From the NCBI GenBank assembly GCA_014190015.1, contig BJFT01000005.1, forward strand, positions 1 through 59,210: 59,210 nucleotides of DNA, in the 5' to 3' direction. The position numbers were made by a program, and so were the translations under genes. The notes beneath the pieces are model-generated. The model searched no databases, was not told the origin of the DNA, and worked only from the letters and a program-made list of their open reading frames with translations. This document shows positions 9,341 through 19,497 of this stretch, one piece after another; position 1 is the stretch's first letter; each line of letters begins with the position of its first letter. This stretch comes from Actinomycetes bacterium (GTDB taxonomy: Bacteria; Actinomycetota; Actinomycetes; Nanopelagicales; Nanopelagicaceae).

Positions 9341-10174
9341 ATGGGGATTTTTTCTAAGTTTTTATCAAAAATCAAAGTAACAGAGTTACTCCACAAGCCA
9401 GATCTAGATGAACTAGCAGATGAACTTATTGCAGCCGATATTGGGGCTGATCTTGCTCATTCAATTATCGAACAGACACGAAAAGTTAAATCTGCCACTC
9501 CTGAGGAATCACTTCATACGGTTTTGTTATCGCACCTATCAAAAAAAGAGCGAAGTATTTCAACTGCTTCAGGCGTTACAGCGGTAATGGTTGTTGGAGT
9601 TAACGGAACTGGCAAAACAACTTCTGTTGCAAAATTAGCGCGTAATTTCCAAAGCCAAGGTACAGTTGTATTGGCAGCTGCGGATACTTTTCGCGCCGCA
9701 GCAGTTGAACAGTTGCAAACGTGGGGCCAGAGGATAGGCGTAGAAGTAGTTAGCGGTAAAGAGAACTCCGATCCAGCATCAGTTGCTTTTGATGCGATTT
9801 CGAAAGCACAGCAACTCTCAGCAGCCTTTCTGCTCATAGATACTGCCGGGCGTTTACACAATAAGAGCGATCTCATGAATGAACTTGGAAAAATAAAACG
9901 CGTTATCGAAAAAGTCACTCCAGTTAGTGAAGTACTTTTAGTTATAGATGCGACAACGGGTCAAAATGGGCTGCAACAGGCAAAGATTTTTGCCGAGGCT
10001 GTCCAAGTTACAGGCATTGTGCTGACTAAGTTAGATGGCAGCGCACGAGGTGGCATCGCACTTGCGATTGAAGATTCACTCGACATTCCAATCAAATTTG
10101 TTGGGACGGGCGAGTCGATCGAGGACCTGGCACCTTTTAATCCTGATGAGTACGTCAAAGGCTTAATCTCTTAA
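9341..10174 (+). CDS. ftsY: Signal recognition particle receptor FtsY
   Basis: FtsY is the membrane-associated GTPase that receives ribosome-SRP complexes. Visible GTPase motifs are G1 GVNGTGKTTSVAKLA near residue 86, DTFRAAAVEQL near 120, G3 DTAGR near 166 and G4 TKLDG near 228. At 277 residues the protein is essentially only the NG domain; the long acidic A domain of other FtsY proteins is missing. A TTG at 9335 could add two residues, but the ATG at 9341 has a better-spaced purine tract (GATAGG). Its partner ffh lies 1.8 kb downstream. Confidence 0.94.
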   Translation: MGIFSKFLSKIKVTELLHKPDLDELADELIAADIGADLAHSIIEQTRKVKSATPEESLHTVLLSHLSKKERSISTASGVTAVMVVGVNGTGKTTSVAKLARNFQSQGTVVLAAADTFRAAAVEQLQTWGQRIGVEVVSGKENSDPASVAFDAISKAQQLSAAFLLIDTAGRLHNKSDLMNELGKIKRVIEKVTPVSEVLLVIDATTGQNGLQQAKIFAEAVQVTGIVLTKLDGSARGGIALAIEDSLDIPIKFVGTGESIEDLAPFNPDEYVKGLIS

Positions 10175-10211
10175 CGTAGATGTAACACAAGTGCCTATTA
10201 GGCCGAAAAAT

Positions 10212-10249
10212 GTGACGTGTTTGAAACCTTGATTGCCATTGCCTGTAAC
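10212..10249 (+). promoter_or_regulatory. GlnR-like operator upstream of amt-glnK
   Basis: GTGAC (10212-10216), six bases, GAAAC (10223-10227) matches the published actinobacterial GlnR half-site pair gTnAC-n6-GaAAC. A further GTAAC at 10245-10249 lies in phase, 33 bases (three 11-base steps) from the first. The cluster ends 82 bases before the ammonium transporter start. GlnR activates nitrogen-uptake genes under nitrogen limitation. The match is seen; that this organism has GlnR is inferred. Confidence 0.6.
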
Positions 10250-10331
10250 TCACCTGGGGCATTTTTACCCTCATCTCAAAGGCGAGAATCCCACATGTTA
10301 TTTGCAACCACATTATTGAAAGCAGTTACTT

Positions 10332-11971
<1,640 letters not shown>

Positions 11972-11990
11972 ACTTTTTGCATACCTAAAG

Positions 11991-11996
11991 TAGGCT
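11991..11996 (+). promoter_or_regulatory. Probable -10 element for leaderless ffh mRNA
   Basis: TAGGCT is followed by six bases and the ffh ATG at 12003. The 31-base gap after glnK contains no Shine-Dalgarno site at the right distance. Confidence 0.5.
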
Positions 11997-12002
11997 CTGC
12001 AC

Positions 12003-13442
12003 ATGTTTGATGCGCTCTCGGCTCGCTTTGCCAAAACTTTTGGCAATTTGCGATCAAAGGGAAAGATCTCATCTTCGGATATCGATTCAGTACTGGATGA
12101 AATAACTAGTGCACTTCTTGAAGCAGATGTTGCCAAAGAGGTAGTAGATCTCTTTACCGAGCGCATCGGTGCGCAAGCCGCTGCACTTCTCCCAACTCTG
12201 CAAGCAGGCAGCAATCAGGCACAGGCAATTTTTGATGTTGTTAACTCAGAGCTCATCAAAATTCTTGGCTCTGAAGGTAGAAGAATTAGATTTGCAAAGA
12301 ATCCTCCAACGGTAATTATGTTGGCTGGTTTACAAGGCGCTGGTAAAACAACTCTCGCGGCAAAGCTTGCTAAGTTTTATAAAGACCAAGGCAATACTCC
12401 GCTCTTGATTGCCGCAGATCTTCAGAGACCAAATGCGGTTACACAGTTGCAGGTTTTAGGCGAACAAATCGGCGTGCCAGTTTTTGCTCCTGAGCAAGGA
12501 AATGGTTCTGGAAACGCAGTTGAAGTAGCACGCGATGGTATTGCATTCGCTCAGTCAAAAGTTCATAACATGGTCATTGTCGATACTGCTGGCCGATTGG
12601 GCGTTGATGATGAATTAATGGATGAAGCAATTGCAATCCGCAATCAAATCCAACCGCATGAAATCCTCTTTGTAATCGATTCAATGATTGGACAGAGCGC
12701 GATTGCCACGGCTCGCGCATTCGAACAAGGCGTCGGTTTTGATGGATTAGTTCTGACTAAATTAGATGGCGATGCTCGTGGTGGCGCTGCGCTTTCAATT
12801 ACAGAGGTACTTAAACGACCAATCATGTTTGTTTCTACTGGTGAAAAGATCAGCGATTTTGATCTGTTCTATCCGGAGCGAATGGCTTCACGTATTCTCG
12901 GACTCGGCGATGTTGCTACCTTGGCAGAGCAAGCAAAGAAGGCACTTAACCCAGAGACGAGTGCAAAACTAGAAGAAAAGTTTGCTCGCGGTGATGATTT
13001 CACATTAGAAGATTTCCTAGAACAACTAGAAGCTATGGCCAACATGGGCTCAATGGGCAAGCTACTTTCAATGTTGCCAGGGGCGGCATCAATGAAGAAA
13101 CAAATTGAAAATTTTGATGAAAGCGAAATAGTTCGAACAAAAGCGATCGTTCAATCAATGACACCCCATGAGCGTCGTGATGTGAAAGTACTTAATGGAA
13201 CTCGGCGCGCACGTATTGCACGCGGAAGTGGCAGAGCTGTTTCAGAAGTTAACTCACTGGTTGAAAGATTTTCTGCTGCGCAAAAAGCTATGAAGCAAAT
13301 GCGCAATGGATCGATGCCGGCAGGTATGCCTGCGGCAATGTCAGGCATGCCAGCAATACCGGCGTCCAAAAGCGCGGTGGTACACAAGAAGAAGTCCAAG
13401 TCGGGTAACCCCGCTAAACGGGCTGCAGAAGAGCGCGGATAG
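12003..13442 (+). CDS. ffh: Signal recognition particle protein Ffh
   Basis: Ffh binds signal sequences emerging from the ribosome and, with 4.5S/6S RNA, docks on FtsY. The 479-residue protein shows G1 GLQGAGKTTLAAKLA near residue 110, DLQRPNAVTQL near 139, G3 DTAGR near 193, G4 TKLDG near 251, and a methionine-rich M domain from about 300. The last 50 residues are a Met/Ala/Pro-rich then basic tail. The SRP RNA gene is not in the window. Confidence 0.96.
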   Translation: MFDALSARFAKTFGNLRSKGKISSSDIDSVLDEITSALLEADVAKEVVDLFTERIGAQAAALLPTLQAGSNQAQAIFDVVNSELIKILGSEGRRIRFAKNPPTVIMLAGLQGAGKTTLAAKLAKFYKDQGNTPLLIAADLQRPNAVTQLQVLGEQIGVPVFAPEQGNGSGNAVEVARDGIAFAQSKVHNMVIVDTAGRLGVDDELMDEAIAIRNQIQPHEILFVIDSMIGQSAIATARAFEQGVGFDGLVLTKLDGDARGGAALSITEVLKRPIMFVSTGEKISDFDLFYPERMASRILGLGDVATLAEQAKKALNPETSAKLEEKFARGDDFTLEDFLEQLEAMANMGSMGKLLSMLPGAASMKKQIENFDESEIVRTKAIVQSMTPHERRDVKVLNGTRRARIARGSGRAVSEVNSLVERFSAAQKAMKQMRNGSMPAGMPAAMSGMPAIPASKSAVVHKKKSKSGNPAKRAAEERG

Positions 13443-13600
13443 GCCTTAATTTCGCATCCTGCCTAACTGATGGCAAGATTGGGCACCTGTGACGGGGCCC
13501 TCTACCCCCGAAACATCCAAGTCCATCGCTTGGCCAAAATGATTGCGCACCCCGCTGCGATCGAATTGGCACGGCACACATTTACAGGAGCACTAGTTAC

Positions 13601-14158
13601 TTGGCTACAAAAATTCGCTTAATGCGCATGGGAAAAATTCGCACACCTTATTTCCGTATTGTTGTTACAGATTCACGCAAGGCTCGCAATGGTTTATCCA
13701 TTGAAGAGATTGGTCGTTACGCACCAGGTCAAGAACCATCACTGATCGAAGTTAACTCTGATCGTGCTCTGTATTGGCTCGGCACTGGCGCACTTCCAAC
13801 ACCAGCAGTAGAGGCGATTCTTAAAGTTACTGGCGATTGGCAAAAGCACAAGGGACTTCCTGGAACAGAAGGAACTCTTCGCGTTGCAGCACCTAAGCCA
13901 CCTAAGAGCGTTGCTTACGAAGCAGCTGTTAAGCAAGCAATGGATGAACCAAAAGAAGGCGCAACAACTCTTAAGAAGAAAGCACAAGAGAAGTTAGCTG
14001 CCAAAGCAAATCCAGTTGTAGAAGAAACCCCTGCACCAGCTGCTGAAACAGTTGTTGAAGAAGCACCTGCTGTAGAAGCAGAAGCTCCAGCAGTTGTTGA
14101 AGAAACTCCAGCAGCAGAAGTTGTTGCTGAAGCAACTCCTGAAGCGGCAGCCGAATAA
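13601..14158 (+). CDS. rpsP: 30S ribosomal protein S16 with long acidic tail
   Basis: S16 stabilises the body of the small subunit. Residues 1-85 are the conserved core (KIRLMRMGKIRTPYFRIVV, then DSRKARNGLSIEEIGRYAP). The protein then continues to 185 residues through a basic linker into a tail composed almost only of Glu, Ala, Pro and Val from about residue 137. Actinobacterial S16 proteins are often extended, but this is long against the 80-90 residues of E. coli S16. The start is TTG, supported by AGGAG at 13586-13590. The 158-base gap before it is relatively GC-rich and probably contains the promoter of the rpsP-trmD operon, but I could not fix one. Confidence 0.93.
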   Translation: MATKIRLMRMGKIRTPYFRIVVTDSRKARNGLSIEEIGRYAPGQEPSLIEVNSDRALYWLGTGALPTPAVEAILKVTGDWQKHKGLPGTEGTLRVAAPKPPKSVAYEAAVKQAMDEPKEGATTLKKKAQEKLAAKANPVVEETPAPAAETVVEEAPAVEAEAPAVVEETPAAEVVAEATPEAAAE

Positions 14159-14160
14159 CA

Positions 14161-14400
14161 ATGATGGATGAAGCTCTCGAGCATCTCGTAAAAGGGATCG
14201 TTGATAATCCTGAAGATGTCATTGTTAAGGAAAAAACTCATCGTCGCGGAACAACGCTAGAAGTTCGAGTTAATCCTGAAGACATTGGCAAAGTTATTGG
14301 TCGCAACGGCCGAACAGCTAAAGCACTGCGCACAGTCGTAAGTGCAATTGCAGGTCGTACAGTGCGCGTCGATCTCATCGAGACCGACGAGGCACGCTAA
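14161..14400 (+). CDS. khpA: KH-domain RNA-binding protein KhpA
   Basis: This 79-residue single KH domain protein carries the GxxG loop as GRNG in GKVIGRNGRTAKALRTVV. KhpA, usually with KhpB/Jag, binds many RNAs and affects cell elongation and division in Gram-positive bacteria. It begins two bases after the rpsP stop and keeps the order rpsP-khpA-rimM-trmD that is standard in Actinobacteria. The first codons are ATG ATG, so the start could be 14161 or 14164. Confidence 0.92.
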   Translation: MMDEALEHLVKGIVDNPEDVIVKEKTHRRGTTLEVRVNPEDIGKVIGRNGRTAKALRTVVSAIAGRTVRVDLIETDEAR

Positions 14401-14414
14401 CAACTCTTTCGCAT

Positions 14415-14918
14415 ATGCGTTTACTCGTGGGCCGCATTGGTCGCGCTCACGGAATTCTTGGTGAAGCGACGATTGAAGTTCGCACCGATGATCCAGATAT
14501 TCGCTTTGCAATTGGTGCAACCGTAAACACAGATAAGCATGGTGATCTCACAATTGTTTCAGGACGGGTCCATAACGGAATTCTACTCTTGGGATTTAAG
14601 GGCATAACCACACGCAATCAAGTCGAAGAGTTACGTAACGAAATGCTTTATTCAGATGTTGATATCAATGAATCAACTGGCGATGACGATGAATATCATG
14701 TTCTTCAGTTGATTGGCTGTATCACTTATTTAGAGTCCGGGGAAGAATATGGCGAAGTATCTGATGTCATTAATCTTCCAGGACAAGATTTGCTAGCCAT
14801 TAAAACCCAAGAAGGTGAATCTCTTATTCCATTCGTGCATCAATTAGTGCCAGAAGTTGATGTAAAAAATAAACGCATTGTGGTTATCCCTCCAACAATC
14901 ACAGGGGAGATGAAATGA
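14415..14918 (+). CDS. rimM: Ribosome maturation factor RimM
   Basis: RimM (167 residues) binds S19 and helps mature the 3' head domain of 16S rRNA. The N-terminal barrel begins VGRIGRAHGILGEATIEVRTD, a clear family signature, and the C-terminal PRC-barrel spans about residues 95-165 with HVLQLIGC and FVHQLVPEVDVKNKRIVV. The stop overlaps the trmD start by four bases, suggesting coupled translation. Confidence 0.94.
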   Translation: MRLLVGRIGRAHGILGEATIEVRTDDPDIRFAIGATVNTDKHGDLTIVSGRVHNGILLLGFKGITTRNQVEELRNEMLYSDVDINESTGDDDEYHVLQLIGCITYLESGEEYGEVSDVINLPGQDLLAIKTQEGESLIPFVHQLVPEVDVKNKRIVVIPPTITGEMK

Positions 14919-15598
14919 AATTAGACGTAGTCACTATTTTCCCGGATTATCTTGCACCTCTTAAGTTATCCCTGCTTGGCAAAGCGCAGGACGAAGGTTT
15001 GCTAGAAATCAATGTTCACGATTTGCGTGCACACGCAACCGATAATCACCACAGCGTTGATGACACTCCGTATGGCGGTGGTGCTGGCATGGTTATGAAA
15101 GCAGAAGTGTGGGGCGAAGCGCTGGATCCATTGTTGGTTAAAGATGTTGATCTCATTGTTTTAACACCCGGCGGCAAGAGATTTAATCAACGAATGGCTG
15201 AAGAATTTTCACAGCGCACGCACCTTGTTTTTGCGTGCGGTCGATATGAAGGTATTGATGATCGCGTTCGCCAGTATTACTCGCAAGAATCATTCGCCCA
15301 GAAAAATGTTCGTGTGCACGAAGTTTCCATCGGCGACTATGTATTGGGTGGGGGTGAGGTAGCTGCCATGGTGATGATTGAAGCAATCACCAGATTGCTT
15401 CCAGGTGTACTTGGAAATCCAGAATCAATCGTTGAAGAGTCACATATGCTAGATGGATTCGCTGAATATCCAGCATTTACGAAGCCGCAAACATGGCGTG
15501 ACATCAGTGTTCCTGAGATCTTGCTTAGTGGAAATCACGCACAGATTGCTGCGTGGCGTACTCAATCTGCAAAAGATCGAGCAGAAAAGAATTTCTAA
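14915..15598 (+). CDS. trmD: tRNA (guanine37-N1)-methyltransferase TrmD
   Basis: TrmD makes m1G37 in tRNAs reading CNN codons, preventing +1 frameshifting. The 227-residue protein has the knotted SPOUT SAM site: LTPGGKRFNQ near residue 89, CGRYEGIDDRV near 108 and SIGDYVLGGGE near 138. The trmD stop is followed by a promoter and a desaturase gene, whereas rplS is the usual next gene in Actinobacteria, so the operon ends early here. Confidence 0.95.
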   Translation: MKLDVVTIFPDYLAPLKLSLLGKAQDEGLLEINVHDLRAHATDNHHSVDDTPYGGGAGMVMKAEVWGEALDPLLVKDVDLIVLTPGGKRFNQRMAEEFSQRTHLVFACGRYEGIDDRVRQYYSQESFAQKNVRVHEVSIGDYVLGGGEVAAMVMIEAITRLLPGVLGNPESIVEESHMLDGFAEYPAFTKPQTWRDISVPEILLSGNHAQIAAWRTQSAKDRAEKNF

Positions 15599-15623
15599 CT
15601 CGTCAGTAATACAGAAATTACCG

Positions 15624-15629
15624 TAGGGT
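15624..15629 (+). promoter_or_regulatory. Probable -10 element for leaderless desaturase mRNA
   Basis: TAGGGT is followed by six bases and the ATG at 15636. There is no Shine-Dalgarno site in the short trmD-desaturase gap. Confidence 0.5.
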
Positions 15630-15635
15630 TCTTCC

Positions 15636-16604
15636 ATGTCTGAAGAGTCCGCGCAAATCCAATCTCGATTGATTCGCGACCTCGAACCAGTTGTTGCTGT
15701 AGAACTTGAGCGACACCTAGCAATTCAAAAGAACTGGTATCCACACGAGTATGTCCCATGGAGTGAAGGACGCGATTTCGCAGGCCCACTCAATGGTGAC
15801 GCGTGGGAAGCTAAAGACTCTCGCCTGAGTTCAGTTGCACAAGATTCACTTATTCTAAATTTGTTAACTGAAGATAACTTGCCGAGCTATCACACTGAAA
15901 TTACTCTCTCGATGGGCCGCGATGGCGCATGGGGTAATTGGATTGAACGATGGACCGCCGAAGAAGGCCGCCACGCAATTGTGATTCGAGATTACTTAAT
16001 GGCTACTCGCGGAGTCGACCCGTACGAATTAGAAGATTTGCGTATGGCTCATATGTCACTGGGATATCAAACTCCTTATGAAAATGACATGTTGCATACG
16101 ATTGCATACGTATCTTTTCAAGAGTTAGCCACTCGAATTTCTCACCGCAATACTGGCAAAATTTCTGATGATCCAATCGCTGAAGGCATGATGCAGAGAA
16201 TTGCTTTGGATGAAAACCTTCACATGATTTTTTATCGTAATACTCTCAAGGCAGCACTTGAATTAGAGCCAAATGCAGCAATGCGAGCAATTGCAGATGT
16301 TGTGACAAATTTTGATATGCCTGGTGCCAACATGCCTGGTTTTGGTCGCAAAGCTGTGCAGATTGCTCTGGCTGGAATTTATGACATGCAGCAACACCTA
16401 GAAGAAGTTATTGCTCCGGTTCTTCGCGCATGGGATGTTTTTGAAAGAAATGATCTATCAGGTGATGGTTTAGTAGCGCGAGATGAGCTCACTGCCTTCT
16501 TAGCAAAAACGACTGAAGAATCTGATCGCTTTAATGAAAAACGTGAACACCATTTCGAGCGTTTGATTGCACGCGGTCAAGAGCCAATTCGCATTCAAAA
16601 ATGA
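15636..16604 (+). CDS. Acyl-ACP desaturase (DesA family)
   Basis: This is a soluble di-iron desaturase that inserts a double bond into acyl chains on acyl carrier protein. Both iron-binding motifs are visible: EEGRH (about residues 109-113) and DENLH (about 191-195), with the first-helix Glu in LPSYHTEITLSMG. At 322 residues it matches mycobacterial DesA1/DesA2 and plant stearoyl-ACP desaturases. Unsaturated fatty acids would set membrane fluidity, useful in cold water. It overlaps the next gene by four bases, so the two are probably translated together, though no functional link is known to me. Confidence 0.9.
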   Translation: MSEESAQIQSRLIRDLEPVVAVELERHLAIQKNWYPHEYVPWSEGRDFAGPLNGDAWEAKDSRLSSVAQDSLILNLLTEDNLPSYHTEITLSMGRDGAWGNWIERWTAEEGRHAIVIRDYLMATRGVDPYELEDLRMAHMSLGYQTPYENDMLHTIAYVSFQELATRISHRNTGKISDDPIAEGMMQRIALDENLHMIFYRNTLKAALELEPNAAMRAIADVVTNFDMPGANMPGFGRKAVQIALAGIYDMQQHLEEVIAPVLRAWDVFERNDLSGDGLVARDELTAFLAKTTEESDRFNEKREHHFERLIARGQEPIRIQK

Positions 16605-17329
16605 GCAAACGCGTAATTTTCATCGAGCATGACCACGTCAGTGAAGGTGGTCCTATCTGGCATCAGTTTAAAGTTCGTGGATATGAAATTACTCGTTTCA
16701 TAATCGTTGACGAAGAACATCAAAAGAGTCCAAATGTCACAGTTGAGTGGCCCGATCTACTTTCATTCGACGTTGTAGTAGTTATGGGTGCACCGTATGC
16801 CGCATATGGCGATGACGTTGTCGGGAATTGGTTGTTACCCGAGTTAGAAAAAATGAAAGAAGTTCACAACGCGGGGATACCTGTGCTTGGAATTTGTTTT
16901 GGTGGACAGCTAATGTCGCGCGTACTAGGCGGCACCGTTTCTCGTTCACCTCGGGCTGAGCTTGGTTGGTATGAAATCGAAAGCAATGATGAATCACTTA
17001 TTCCACGTGGACCGTGGTTTCAATATCACTGGGATCGCTTCACGCTGCCACCAGAAGCCACTTTGATTGCAGAAAATGATTTATGCCCGCAGGCTTTTTC
17101 ATTTGGGCGCACGCTCGGATTGCAATTTCACCCAGAAATCGATCCACACGTTCTGGATTTATGGTTGGAAATGGAAGGCGGATGCGCTGAAGTTGAATCA
17201 GAGGGCGTTGACGTTAAGGAGTTACGCGCAGAGACAAAAGAGATTGAAGCGCAAACAAATCAGCGCGGTTACGATTTAGTCGATCAATTTCTTGACCGCA
17301 TCGCAACCGCGCCAATTAAGCGGATCTAG
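16601..17329 (+). CDS. Class I glutamine amidotransferase-like protein
   Basis: This is a 242-residue GATase1 protein. The nucleophile elbow GICFGGQ (Cys near residue 99) and the C-terminal LGLQFHPEID (catalytic His and Glu near 177-179) complete the triad. It resembles stand-alone amidotransferases of the GMP synthase type rather than the PuuD family. Possible roles are hydrolysis of a gamma-glutamyl amide or ammonia donation to a partner. It overlaps the desaturase upstream and converges on the amine catabolic genes, stopping six bases from the end of the dehydrogenase. Substrate is not predictable from sequence. Confidence 0.85.
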   Translation: MSKRVIFIEHDHVSEGGPIWHQFKVRGYEITRFIIVDEEHQKSPNVTVEWPDLLSFDVVVVMGAPYAAYGDDVVGNWLLPELEKMKEVHNAGIPVLGICFGGQLMSRVLGGTVSRSPRAELGWYEIESNDESLIPRGPWFQYHWDRFTLPPEATLIAENDLCPQAFSFGRTLGLQFHPEIDPHVLDLWLEMEGGCAEVESEGVDVKELRAETKEIEAQTNQRGYDLVDQFLDRIATAPIKRI

Positions 17330-17335
17330 GTTTAT

Positions 17336-18109
17336 TTAGACATCAAGCGGAGTTACATACGCTCCAGAGATTCCACCATCTACTAAGAAGTTCGCTGCTG
17401 TAATAAATGATGAGTCATCGCTAGCAAGGAATGCCACAGCTGCAGCAATTTCTGTGTCATCAGCAAAGCGACCCATTGGGATGTGCACTAGGCGACGAGC
17501 AGCACGCTCTTTATCTTTTGCAAAGAGCTCTTGTAGAAGTGGTGTGTTAACTGGTCCAGGAGATAGAGCATTGACGCGGATACCTTCGCGAGCAAACTGA
17601 ACTCCAAGTTCGCGAGACATTGCTAGAACGCCACCCTTTGATGCTGTGTAAGCGATCTGAGATGTAGCAGCGCCCATAGTTGCAACGAATGAAGCAGTGT
17701 TAATGATCGAACCTTTTCCAGCTTTTTGCATGTACGGGATTACGTACTTGCAGCAATGGAAAACACTCGTTGTGTTAACACGTAAAACTCTTTCCCATGC
17801 ATCAAGACCCGTGGTCAAAATTGAATCATCATCTGGAGGAGAGATACCTGCGTTATTAAATGCAATATCAATTCGTCCATAGGTATCAAAGGCAACCTTG
17901 TACATGTTTTCAACATCTGCAGCACTAGTAACATCTGCCTTTACGAAGATTCCGCCAGTTGCTTTTGCAGCAGCTTCGCCAGATTCAGGGTTCATATCTA
18001 CTGCAACAATCTTTGCGCCTTCACTAGCTAAACGCTTGGCTGTTGCAAGACCGATTCCGCTACCTGCTCCTGTGATTACTGCTACGCGTCCTTCGAGACG
18101 TTGCGACAT
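17336..18109 (-). CDS. SDR family NAD(P)-dependent oxidoreductase
   Basis: This is a classical short-chain dehydrogenase of 257 residues. It has the cofactor loop TGAGSGIG (residues 13-20), NNAG near 90, and the catalytic YTASK with Tyr near 154 and Lys near 158, followed by an active-site lid and the C-terminal DGG motif. An acidic residue after strand two (VAVDMN) suggests NAD rather than NADP. It is the last gene of the minus-strand set with an aldehyde dehydrogenase and a glutamine-synthetase-like ligase, so an oxidative step in amine or alcohol breakdown is plausible. The annotation as ketoacyl-ACP reductase seen for such proteins would be generic. Confidence 0.9.
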   Translation of the reverse strand: MSQRLEGRVAVITGAGSGIGLATAKRLASEGAKIVAVDMNPESGEAAAKATGGIFVKADVTSAADVENMYKVAFDTYGRIDIAFNNAGISPPDDDSILTTGLDAWERVLRVNTTSVFHCCKYVIPYMQKAGKGSIINTASFVATMGAATSQIAYTASKGGVLAMSRELGVQFAREGIRVNALSPGPVNTPLLQELFAKDKERAARRLVHIPMGRFADDTEIAAAVAFLASDDSSFITAANFLVDGGISGAYVTPLDV

Positions 18110-18135
18110 GTTATTTCCTTTTCTGTATGAGTGTG

Positions 18136-19494
18136 CTAGTCGTTAGAAATAAAGACGTTCTTTACTTCGGTAAATGAATCAAGAGCATCTGGTCCAAGTT
18201 CGCGTCCAAGCCCTGATTGTTTAAAGCCACCAAATGGAGTCCAGAAACGAACGGATGAGTTTGAGTTAACTGAGAGTGCGCCGGTTTCAATACCGCGAGA
18301 AACGCGAAGCGCACGGCCAACATCTCGTGTCCAGATAGATCCGGAGAGTCCGTATTCGCTGTCATTTGCCATAGCAATAGCTTCTGCTTCATCTTCAAAT
18401 GTCATAACAGAGACAACTGGTCCGAAGATTTCTTCTCTCCATGAACGTGATTGCGTATTTTTTGGCAACAGAACTGTAGGTGGCATCCAGTAACCAGGTC
18501 CGCTCGGAGCAGAACCCTTAAATGCAACTGGTTCATCCAAGAAAGATTCAACAACGTCGAATTGCTTCTTTGAAATAAGTGGTCCCATATCAGCTGTTGC
18601 AAGGTTTGGATCTTCCACGCGGAATTTCTTGACCGCAACTTCGAAGTGCTCCATGAAAGTGTCGAAGGCAGATTTTTGAACAAGGATGCGTGAACGTGCG
18701 CAGCAATCTTGTCCAGCGTTATCAAATACCGCACCAGGTGCACCGGCCGCAGCCTTTGCTACATCGGCATCGGCAAAGATGATGTTTGAAGATTTGCCAC
18801 CAAGTTCGAGAGTTACTCGCTTAACTTGGTCTGCGCATCCAACCATGATTTGTTTTCCAACTGTGGTCGAACCAGTGAAAACAACTTTTCTTACTAGGGG
18901 ATGGGTTACGAAACGATTTCCTACGATGCTGCCTTTGCCAGGAAGTACGTTAAACACGCCTTCAGGAATTCCAGCCTTAAGCGCTAATTCGCCTAAACGA
19001 ATTGCTGTCAGTGGTGTGTATTCAGCTGGCTTTAATACAACTGTGTTTCCTGCAGCAAGTGCTGGTGCGAATCCCCAACCAGCAATCGGCATTGGAAAAT
19101 TCCAGGGAACGATTACTCCGACAACACCAAGTGGTTCCTTGAATGTGACATCTATTCCACCAGGTACTGGAATTTGGCGACCGAATAAACGCTCAGGAGC
19201 AGCCGCGTAATACATCAGAGTATTTGCAACGTTGTCTGCTTCCCACAACGCATTTCCGCGAGTGTGACCAGAGTTTGTAATTTCTAGTTGAGCTAACTCT
19301 TCACGATGATCGGTGACAATTTGTGAGAATGCGCGGAGCAAACGTGCACGCTCTCCGGGTGCGACATTTTTCCAACTCTCGAAAGCTTTTGCCGCCTTTG
19401 CAATGACAGCATCCGTTTCTTCTAAACCTAAAAGGTTTACAGTTTCTACGATGCTTTCATTTGCTGGGTTTATTACTTCATACGTGGATGGCAC
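18136..19494 (-). CDS. Aldehyde dehydrogenase family protein
   Basis: This NAD(P)-dependent aldehyde dehydrogenase of 452 residues converts an aldehyde to a carboxylate. The general base Glu lies in [10 protein letters not shown] near residue 228, and the nucleophile Cys in GQDCCARSR near 261. PWNFP (substrate/cofactor region) and FGPV (near 355) are also intact. Its neighbours, a glutamine-synthetase-like ligase and an amine permease, suggest it oxidises a gamma-glutamyl-amino-aldehyde, as PuuC does in E. coli polyamine breakdown. It starts three bases after the ligase stop, so both are on one transcript. Confidence 0.92.
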   Translation of the reverse strand: MPSTYEVINPANESIVETVNLLGLEETDAVIAKAAKAFESWKNVAPGERARLLRAFSQIVTDHREELAQLEITNSGHTRGNALWEADNVANTLMYYAAAPERLFGRQIPVPGGIDVTFKEPLGVVGVIVPWNFPMPIAGWGFAPALAAGNTVVLKPAEYTPLTAIRLGELALKAGIPEGVFNVLPGKGSIVGNRFVTHPLVRKVVFTGSTTVGKQIMVGCADQVKRVTLELGGKSSNIIFADADVAKAAAGAPGAVFDNAGQDCCARSRILVQKSAFDTFMEHFEVAVKKFRVEDPNLATADMGPLISKKQFDVVESFLDEPVAFKGSAPSGPGYWMPPTVLLPKNTQSRSWREEIFGPVVSVMTFEDEAEAIAMANDSEYGLSGSIWTRDVGRALRVSRGIETGALSVNSNSSVRFWTPFGGFKQSGLGRELGPDALDSFTEVKNVFISND

Positions 19495-19497
19495 TTA

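Noticed and set aside
16601-17329. Assignment as PuuD gamma-glutamyl-GABA hydrolase
   Set aside because: The nucleophile region GICFGGQ is of the GMP-synthase-like type, and the gene is on the opposite strand, coupled to the desaturase instead.
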